Shown here in pieces: positions 34,001-41,982 of a DNA stretch of 64,000 nt. How positions within the stretch are numbered: position 1 is the first letter of the stretch; every line of letters begins with the position of its first letter. The DNA comes from Bolinopsis microptera (lineage: Eukaryota > Ctenophora > Tentaculata > Lobata > Bolinopsidae): the NCBI RefSeq assembly GCF_026151205.1, contig NC_087080.1, forward strand, positions 1,256,268 to 1,320,267, in the 5' to 3' direction. The position numbers and the translations under genes were made by a program. The notes beneath the pieces were generated by a model, which was given only the letters and a program-made list of their open reading frames with translations, did no database searches and was not told where the DNA came from.

Positions 34001-36577
34001 ACTATAAATACACTATAAATACACTATAAATACACTATAAATACACTATAAATACACTATAAGATTTAGAGGTTTCTACAGAGGTTTAATACCTAATCTC
34101 CTGCAAGTGGTACCCAGTGCTTCTCTACAGTTCGGGGCTTATAGTTCTTGTATACTCCTCTATACCAAGTAAATACACTATAAATACACTATAGATACAC
34201 TATAAATACACTATAAATACACTATAAATACACTATAAGTACACTATAAATACACTATGAATACACTATAAATACACTATAAATGCACTATAAGTACACT
34301 ATAAGTACATCATACATACACTATAAGTACATTATAAATACACTAAAAACCTCTCAAGGATCTTAAGTTTTATTTTCAGTTTAAAATATAATCTTAAAGT
34401 TAGTACCTTCACCTTGACATCCTGTACAGGGTAACTAGTGTACATATTATGGTAACTATGGTAACTAGTAGTGTAACTATGCTAACTGTACAGGGTAACT
34501 AGTGTAACTATGGTAACTAGTAGTGTTGTAACTATGGTAACTGTACAGGGTAACTAGTGTAACTAGTGTAACTATGGTAACTAGTGTTGTACTAACTATA
34601 ATGGTAACTGTACAGGGTGCAAGCTATAGAAAAGGAGCGTTTATCAAACAAAGAGAGTTTCCTTTTTGTGTAACTAGTAGTGTAACTATGGTAACTAGTG
34701 TTGTAACTATGGTAACTGTACAGGGTAACTAGTGTAACTATGGTAACTAGTGTTGTAACTATGGTAACTGTACAGGGTGCAAGCTATAGAAAAGGAGCGT
34801 TTATCGAACAAGGAGAGTTTCCTTTTTGTGTAACTAGTGTTGTAACTATGGTAACTGTACAGGGTGCAAGCTATCGAAAAGGAGCGTTTATCGAACAAAG
34901 AGAGTTTCCTTTTTGGAGCAGTTTCTGGTGTGTTCGCCAAGTGTGCAGTCCTTCCCTTTGACGTTACCAAGAAACGATTACAGGTAACTAGTAGTGTTGT
35001 AAAGGTGTTGTAACTATGGTAACTAGTAGTGAATAAAAGTCGTGATTCAAGGTGATGTAATGTTGGGACAATGCACTGACTTTTAGAAATGAGCTGATAA
35101 TAATGATATTACTATTATTAATAATATAGTTATAATATGTATATATAATATATATAACGATAGTCTGGTTATCTTGATGATATCATTTACACTTTCACAT
35201 TTATTTTGAATTACATGATTATTTTGAAAATTGCTTATATTATTTATTAAATCTGTTTGAAAGCCCTTATGGTGGCCCTCAATTAGTCAAGTCTTTCAAT
35301 TAACACTACTAAAATGTCCAACTTGTTGAGGTACAAGGATTTAGAAAGGTGATACAGGAGGGAGGGTTAGAAAGTAACTATGGTGTAACTATAGTAACTA
35401 GTAGTGTTGTAACTATGGTAACTGTACAGGTACAAGGATTTAGAAAGGTGATACAAGAGGGAGGGTTAGAAAGTGTACCAGTTTACAAGGGACTTGTTCA
35501 TTGTGTTACAACAGTGTACAAACACGAGGGTATACTCGGCTTCTACAAGGGTGCTTTGCCTAGCTTACTAAAGGTCAGATGTTTACCCTGATATCTTCAG
35601 AACTTGTAGATTAATGGGGATTTGTATCTTATTTTGTTATTATTTGTTATATTGAGTGCTTGGTTATAATAAGTTATAAAATAATCTGATAATGAACCAC
35701 CTTAGCTTCGGTAAAAGATTTATTGTTAAGTATTTAGCTTCCGACTATTAACAAGAATTTCGCCGCGGTTAAACCACGCACGATCAATTTTCCCTACCAT
35801 GTACTTGTACCATTAATTCTTTTGAGTGAAAAGTGTGACTGGAAAAAAGAGCACCATATTTACATACTGTGTTTTTTATAAATGAGTGGGATTCGTGCAT
35901 GGTAAAAATTGACGATTTATTTGACCAATGCAGCGCCGCGCATGAACAATAAATGAATCCAGAAAATTGCGGAAAATAACTTTGCGAAGGAGGAATTTCA
36001 CATTCGCTTCCTATACACTTAATTATAGGGGAGTGGTCTATATTTCGAAGGAGCAGACTTTTGTCATCATCGCAGGTCCATCGGGCCACCTCATATATCC
36101 AAACCCGATTACTTATTCCCTACGAACTTTTTGCCTTCGGCAAGAGTAGGGAAAAAAATTACTAGTACATTTAACTAATTATATATTTTAACTTTATAGC
36201 TAAATGTGTCATATAGTTCAAAGTGTATTATATAATACAACTATTACACTATAATATAACGTTATAAATAATGTGTTATTTCAGGCATTTGTCTCTACTG
36301 GTACCACCTTTATAATATGTTATTTCAGGCATTTGTCTCCACTGGTACCACCTTTATGACGTTATAAATAATGTGTTATTTCAGGCGTTTGTCTCTACTG
36401 GTACCACCTTTATAATACGTTATTTCAGGCATTTGTCTCTACTGGTACCACCTTTATGACGTTATAAATAATGTGTTATTTCAGGCGTTTGTCTCTACTG
36501 GTACCACCTTTATGACGTTCAACTTCTTTTCTGGGCTTGTCACAGCCTCCAGGACATACAGAAACGGTCTGAGCTAA
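25047..36577 (+). CDS. SLC25A19: Mitochondrial thiamine pyrophosphate carrier, complete, nine exons
   Basis: Exons: 25047-25104, 25293-25375, 25631-25707, 29468-29599, 30842-30938, 31136-31290, 34863-34983, 35430-35573 and 36485-36577. All phases join, giving 319 residues (human 320). The three mitochondrial-carrier signatures are present: SPFDVVKIRLQL (exon 2), QPLDLVRTRM (exon 5) and LPFDVTKKRLQ (exon 7). Other landmarks are KGHTASQLLSVVYGAVQF, GFRGFYRGLIPNLLQVVPSASLQF, and the C-terminal YKGLVHCVTTVYKHEGILGFYKGALPSLLK then STGTTFMTFNFFSG. Together these identify the SLC25A19 subfamily, a six-helix inner-membrane carrier importing thiamine pyrophosphate. Less than 1 kb of exon is spread over 11.5 kb because introns 3 to 8 contain tandem copies of the adjoining exon boundaries. 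A second, partial copy lies inverted at 52373-60874. Confidence 0.95.
25186..25275. repeat. 11-bp ACTATAAATAC array in SLC25A19 intron 1
   Basis: About eight units of ACTATAAATAC with minor variants. The same 11-bp unit is the spacer of the exon 6 array at 31293-34350, so one simple repeat has spread to two introns of the same gene. Confidence 0.85.
25703..26346 (+). repeat. 26-28-bp array of the SLC25A19 exon 3 donor junction
   Basis: The unit is ATTCTGGTTAGTTCAACTTT plus TATTTTTA or TATTTTAAT. It contains the last exon bases (ATTCTG) and the donor gttagt of exon 3, repeated about 23 times right after the genuine exon end at 25707. Some units carry ATTATGCACTGG or ATTCTGCACTGG variants arranged as a higher-order repeat (about 26040-26130 recurs at about 26220-26310). 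Every copy is a potential 5' splice site. Confidence 0.9.
26597..29465. repeat. 21-bp minisatellite in SLC25A19 intron 3, about 135 copies
   Basis: The unit is CCCTACCCCTTAAAGTAAACA with a few variants (CCTTA, CCCTTATAG, CATCCTAGC, and an ATTAAAGTAACACC break near 27565, 28310, 28415 and 28898). The array runs to the acceptor CCCTAACAG of exon 4. Because the unit is 21 bp and stop-free in one minus frame, it yields long ORFs repeating GRVFTLR; these are not genes. The minus strand has two G-runs per unit (GGGG, GGG), so G-quadruplex or i-motif formation is possible. Confidence 0.97.
29684..30841 (+). repeat. About 21 copies of the SLC25A19 exon 5 acceptor junction
   Basis: The ~56-bp unit contains the acceptor TTTGTTTCAG, the first 24-27 exon bases (TTTTGTATCAGGAGGAGTAG then CGGGGA[T/C]), a donor-like GTAGTG and a short TATTTATAGTG spacer, which is doubled in some units. 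Only the last copy (from 30842) continues into the rest of exon 5. The piece between acceptor and GTAGTG is 27 nt, enters in phase 2 and leaves in phase 2, and encodes FVSGGVAG. Each unit could therefore act as a frame-neutral microexon. Confidence 0.93.
31291..34361 (+). repeat. Sixteen partial copies of SLC25A19 exon 6 separated by 11-bp repeats
   Basis: After the true exon 6 (31136-31290) come about 16 near-identical copies of its last 105 bases plus donor (ACCAA|gtaaat). They are separated by variable ACTATAAATAC runs; copies start at 31362, 31505 and onward to about 34063. Each exon piece is preceded by CTATAAG. If that AG is used as an acceptor, a 105-nt cassette enters and leaves in phase 2. 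The protein segment is GFYRGLIPNLLQ through SSCILLYT. Copies differ by scattered synonymous and spacer changes. Confidence 0.93.
34434..34862 (+). repeat. TAACTATGGTAACTAGTAGTG array with partial exon 7 copies
   Basis: Units of GTAACTATGGTAACTAGTGT carry two truncated copies of the first ~52 bases of exon 7 (near 34616-34668 and 34776-34829). Each copy follows the acceptor CTGTACAG and breaks off at CCTTTTTGTGTAAC. The full exon 7 begins at 34863. The 52-nt piece is not a multiple of three, so inclusion would shift the frame. Confidence 0.85.
35328..35429 (+). repeat. Partial copy of SLC25A19 exon 8 upstream of the real exon
   Basis: A copy of the first ~43 bases of exon 8 (GTACAAGGATTTAGAAAGGT and onward, starting about 35332) runs into GTAACTATGG repeat. 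The complete exon starts at 35430. In the inverted copy the same unit occurs three times. Confidence 0.85.
36283..36484 (+). repeat. Four extra acceptor-junction copies of SLC25A19 exon 9
   Basis: Copies of TTATTTCAG plus the first ~28 exon bases (GCATTTGTCTCTACTGGTAC and onward) alternate with ATAATATG or GACGTTATAAATAATGTG spacers before the genuine exon at 36485. The inverted copy has only one, so copy number differs between the two versions. Confidence 0.88.
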
Positions 36578-37721
36578 TTAGTATACTTGATAGGGACTTT
36601 GGTAGGAAACTAGTTTATTTATTATCAACTAAAAATTACGAGAAACTAAAATGACAGTTCATTACTTAAATTAATCATACACAACAACATCCCTAGCTGA
36701 AGACGAATTACATAATATGTATTGTGAAAGCTCCTGCTAAAACAAACTTTTCGTATCTCTCTTATATGTTTAAACAAATCCCACTTCATGCTCCTTCATA
36801 ATATTTACTATCATAATATTTACTATCACGTGTTTACTACCCCTTTCATGATTCATTACCTTATATTTGCGTACTCTTTTTTGTTACCCGGTTGGAAATT
36901 TAATTTATAGCTAAAATAGCTAAAAATAGGACCGAAAGTTTATTTTATCTTTTTTATTGTGACTGTGTTTGTACTAGTATTTTGATCTAAATTATTATAA
37001 GAAATGAAATATTCGCATATCAGTCAGGTTAGGGGAAAGGTTTTGGAAAAGCTAACAGTAACTTATACTCAATAGCTATGACGTATAAAATGGTTTACGA
37101 AGGGCTGAGGGAGAGGTTCTAAAATAGTAAACATCTGGCTTGATTAATATGTTTACATTATCATAAGATATGCGAATGATTCATGATAAGTTTTGTTAAT
37201 TTATTTCTAGGAGAAGTTTATTTTAAATATTAACCGTGAAAGTTTGTTTTCAGTAAGTGATGTTTTGATTTAAGTGTTAACCCATAATTTGTGTGCTTCA
37301 ATGCTTAATAATGTACGGACAAACACATAAACTAGATTCCTGACGGCAAACCATGTAGCAACCACGTCACTAGTTTGAAACAGCAAATCTATTACATTTA
37401 TTGAGATGATACTCCCTTGTGAGCCGGAACTAGTCACAAGCCGCACGAGATACTAATATTATGTCGTTTTCATGTCTGACTATCATCAACCGTTTTTGCA
37501 GCCTGGGTTTAACAATATAATGAACAAAATAAATCCTTGTGTTGAATAACGATAATTAGTTAATAAGTTATTTAGTTAATAAGTTATTTAGTTAATAAGT
37601 TATTTAGTTAATAAGTTCATTACTTAATTAGTTAATTAGTTAATTAGTTAATTAGTTATTTAGTTAATTAGTTAGTAAGTTCATTACTTAATTAGTTAAC
37701 TAGTTAATTAGTAGTGATGAT
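36578..37721. other. Intergenic, present in both arms
   Basis: No gene seen. It corresponds to 51123-52372 in inverted orientation with small indels, including a ~130-bp segment near 52140-52270 that the left version lacks. The last 165 bp is a TTAGTTAATAAG / TTAATTAG octamer array running up to the start of the next gene. Confidence 0.6.
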
Positions 37722-38390
37722 ATGAACCATACGTATGTTGATGTGGAGGTACACAACAAACCCAGGGTCTCCATACACGGCTCACTTCCCCGCTCATTAT
37801 CATGTGACTTGATAGAGGGCTTCCTGAGTGAGGTGTGTGAAAACAGCTCTGATATCTTTACCCTGATACGGGTAAGTAGAATTAGTTAATTAGTTAATTA
37901 GTTAATTAGTTAATAAGTAAATTAGTATAGTATTTAATTAGTTAATTAGTATATTAGTTAATTAGTTAATTAGTTAATTAGTTAATTAGTTAATTAGTTA
38001 ATTAGTTAATTAGTTAATAAGTAAATTAGTATAGTATTTAATTAGTTAATTAGTATATTAGTTAATTAGTTAATTAGTTAATTAACTCTGAACTAGACCT
38101 GAAAGACGCCCACCAGGAAGGAGATACAGTGCTACTCGGAGAGTTCGAGGTGTCCTTATCAGCTGAAGATATTATTAAAATAAAGTCCCATGATCAGCAG
38201 GTCTTCTACCTCAGCTTCGGGTAATTCTTGTTAATTAGTTAATTAATTAATAAGTTAATAAGCTGTACCCTTGACTAAGGTTTTTTTTTTCTGGGTGCCA
38301 GCGGGGTCCAGGGGCGGAGCCCCTTGGCGGGGGCTAGGGGGGCGCAGCCCCCCGGAAATTTTTTGCGAAATAGGGTGTTTTAGACGACAT

Positions 38391-38421
<31 letters not shown>

Positions 38422-41400
38422 TGTAACCCAAAAAAACCCAAAAAAACCCAATCCCAGTATGACCTTTTTCAGGGTAGAGTTGGGTTTTTTGGGTTTTTTA
38501 CAAATTTTTCATTTGAAGGAAATAAAATCATGTAGGCACCTAGCAAAACAATTATCAGTACAACATCACTGTTGTGGTTCATCACTACAACATCACAATA
38601 GATATAATCGCTTAAATATCACCCAAAAGCAGTATTTTATTCACTGATGTGCTCAGAAGAAGTTGGCCATGCAGATATGATATCAGCCATATGTAATGCT
38701 CACTTCGATGGCCATGGCAAATTGAGTTAGTAGGGACGCAACTCACTGATGACCCCAACCCTGACCGCAACCGGTACGAGAGGAATAAAGCCTTTCTTCT
38801 CACCTTCACGATCTCTGTTTCCGTTTTCCTGATCATCCGCTTAACGAGAAACCATGCTCTATCTCCAACTGAAAGAATCTTGCAGTTACCATCAGCTGCA
38901 TGATCACATGTGATATTAAGTGATATCTTCGCTTGTTTATGGCCATGGAGTCGCTAAAATCTTGACTGGGATGGCATTCGATCTCGCCCTCTATTGAGGC
39001 AAACCTCAACAGCCGTATCATGATGCAGAGCATCACCATACACAGTTACTATTTTCGCCCATTCCTCTGATGAGTCAATATCCTCCACTTCCTCTTCTTC
39101 ATCATCTGTTTCCGCTTCGTCACTCTCTGTTCCGTCAGAAGATGGTTGGAAAGCCTCTCCTTCAAAGTTACAGTGTTCTTGAAGGAGCTCTCTACCCCTT
39201 GAGACTCCCTTCTTCATAGCTTGTAACAATCTTGGGATTGAAGTATCTTTACCTCTAAATAGTTTCTCTGCTTTCGGATGCGGTATAACAAGCTTGTTGC
39301 GAGAGTGGGCAACTGTTACAGGGATCAAACTTTTGCCGAGTGCATCAAGCTCGAGGGAACGGTTTGATTTGCCCATGCCAACCAACATATCCTTAGAACA
39401 CAGACGGACATGCCTTAGAAGAAGTTGAGGATTTTAGTACAACGGAGCACAACTTTAGGTTACGCAAGGCCAATGCATGGGCTACCTACCACAAATGTAG
39501 GCTATATGGAGGTCCAATTTGCGCCGAGATTAAAAGATCCGTCTGTTCAAGCTACGGTTGAATCAATCTTCCTGTATGGAACGCAAACGTGGACAATAAC
39601 AGAATCTTTGAAGAAACGAATAGACGGATGTTACAGTAGAATGCTTCGGATGGCCCTAAACGTGGACTGGAGAGAACATCGCACCAACAAGGAGGTCTTT
39701 GGATCACTCCCAAGAGTTATTTCGAAGATACAGGCCAGAAGAATGAGGTTAGCTGGGCACATCCAGCGACATGATGACCTGGCAGCACACCAACTTCTCC
39801 TTTGGGAACCTAGGGAGGGGCAGACCACCGCTCACCTTCGTCGATAACCTAATAAATGACACTGGACTCAAGAACACTGGGGAGATTAAGGAGCTTATGG
39901 CGGAGAGAAAGCTTTGGAGACACATCATCGAGACTCGGACTCTGAAGCCGACTTAAGTCAAGTAATTTAAGTTATGTGCTTTGACTTGCCCTTGACCTTC
40001 GTCATAGCTTCCTTCCATGACAGGAGAACACATTTGCCACATTTGGCACATTTCCACTTTGTGCATTCATATGGATTATATCTCGATGAACGAGACATCC
40101 TGTTTGCTATCGTGATAACATACTATCAAGTATCAATATAAACACACTTATATACTATGTAAACTATCTATTAAGTTAAGACATGAGAAAAACACGTAGG
40201 TAAGACTCAGTGGGAAATAATTCACATTCAATACAATTAATGAAATGGCTAGAATTTTGTTTAAATTTTGTTTAAAAAACCCAAAAAAACCCAAAAAAAA
40301 CCCAATCCCAGTATTACCTTTTCTTGGGTAGGAGTTGGGTTTTTTTGGGTTACACCCCCCCCCCCCCCCCCATTTGGCATTAAAGAAATTTGCAGGACAG
40401 CAATAAACTGGGATTGAAAAGAATCAAGTACTCACGTAAATTTGGTAACTTCACAACAGCAATCTGCATTCTCCAATCAGAATATTTCACTGTGTTCCAA
40501 AACTGACAGGATGTTCCTCTTTGATTTTTATACTTGAATCGAAAAGTTTTCTTCAAAAATTTCCTCAATTAATTTGTCTTTATTCCAAAAAAATATTTCG
40601 AAATTTAGGAGTAACTTCTCAAAAATATCCTATTTTTCCTCCCGTTTTTTCCTTAACAACAACAGACCCACTATCAATATCAACAGGCCCACTCTTTCAT
40701 CTTACAGACCTACAAGTCAATTTACAGACCCATTTCAGAGTAGCAAAGACCCACTATTAAGGGAGTAGACACACAGTTGATAACAACAGACCCACTATCA
40801 ATATCAACAGGCCCACTATTTCATCTTACAGACCTACAAGTCAATTTACAGACCCATTTCAGAGTAGCAAAGACCCACTATTAAGAGAGTAGACACACAG
40901 TTGATAACAACAGACCCACTATCAATATCAACAGACCCACTATTTAGTATTTCATCTTACAGACCTACAAGTCAATTTACAGACCCATTTCAGAGTAGCA
41001 AAGACCCACTATTAAGAGAGTAGACACACAGTTGATAACAACAGACCCACTATCAATATCAACAGGCCCACTATTTCATCTTACAGACCTACAAGTCAAT
41101 TTACAGACCCATTTCAGAGTAGCAAAGACCCACTATTAAGAGAGTAGACACACAGTTGATAACAACAGACCCACTATCAATATCAACAGACCCACTATTT
41201 CATCTTACAGACCTACAAGTCAATTTACAGACCCATTTCAGAGTAGCAAAGACCCACTATTAAGAGAGTAGACACACAGTTGATAACAACAGACCCACTA
41301 TCAATATCAACAGGCCCACTATTTCATCTTACAGACCCACAAGTCAATTTACAGACCCATTTCAGAGTAGCAAAGACCCACTATTAAGGGAGTAGACACA

Positions 41401-41948
41401 CAGTTGATAACAACAGACCCACTATCAATATCAACAGACCCACTATTTCATCTTTCAGACCCACAAGTCAATCCACAGACCCATTTCAGAGTAGCAAAGA
41501 CCCACTATTAAGCGAGTAGACACACACTTAATAACAACAGACCCACTATCAATATCAACAGACCCACTATTTCATCTTACAGACCTACAAGTCAATTTAC
41601 AGACCCATTTCAGAGTAGCAAAGACCCACTATTAAGGGAGTAGACACACAGTTGATAACAACAGACCCACTATCAATATCAACAGGCCCACTATTTCATC
41701 TTACAGACCTACAAGTCAATTTACAGACCCATTTCAGAGTAGCAAAGACCCACTATTAAGAGAGTAGACACACAGTTGATAACAACAGACCCACTATCAA
41801 TATCAACAGACCCACTATTCCACCTTATAGACCCATGTAAGTAAGTCTACACTGTAATAAAACACATCCAAGCTATCAACAGGCCCACTATTTGAGCATG
41901 TACAGACCCTCATTAACCATGGTCATTTCAATCCTAACCTCACCAGTC

Positions 41949-41982
<34 letters not shown>

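Larger units (their letters stand above)
38395..40370. mobile_element. Nested element with poly-G / poly-C inverted ends
   Basis: It begins with a G run of about 28 followed by TGTAACCCAAAAAAACCC. It ends with the inverse TTTTTTTGGGTTACA followed by a C run. Subterminal sequences at both ends contain CCCAATCCCAGTAT within AACCC/GGGTT hairpins. CATTTGG flanks it on both sides (38388-38394 and 40371-40377), a likely 7-bp target duplication. It contains an uncharacterised minus-strand ORF and a LINE fragment. A 51-bp insertion at 42892-42942 has the same poly-G / poly-C ends. Confidence 0.7.
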
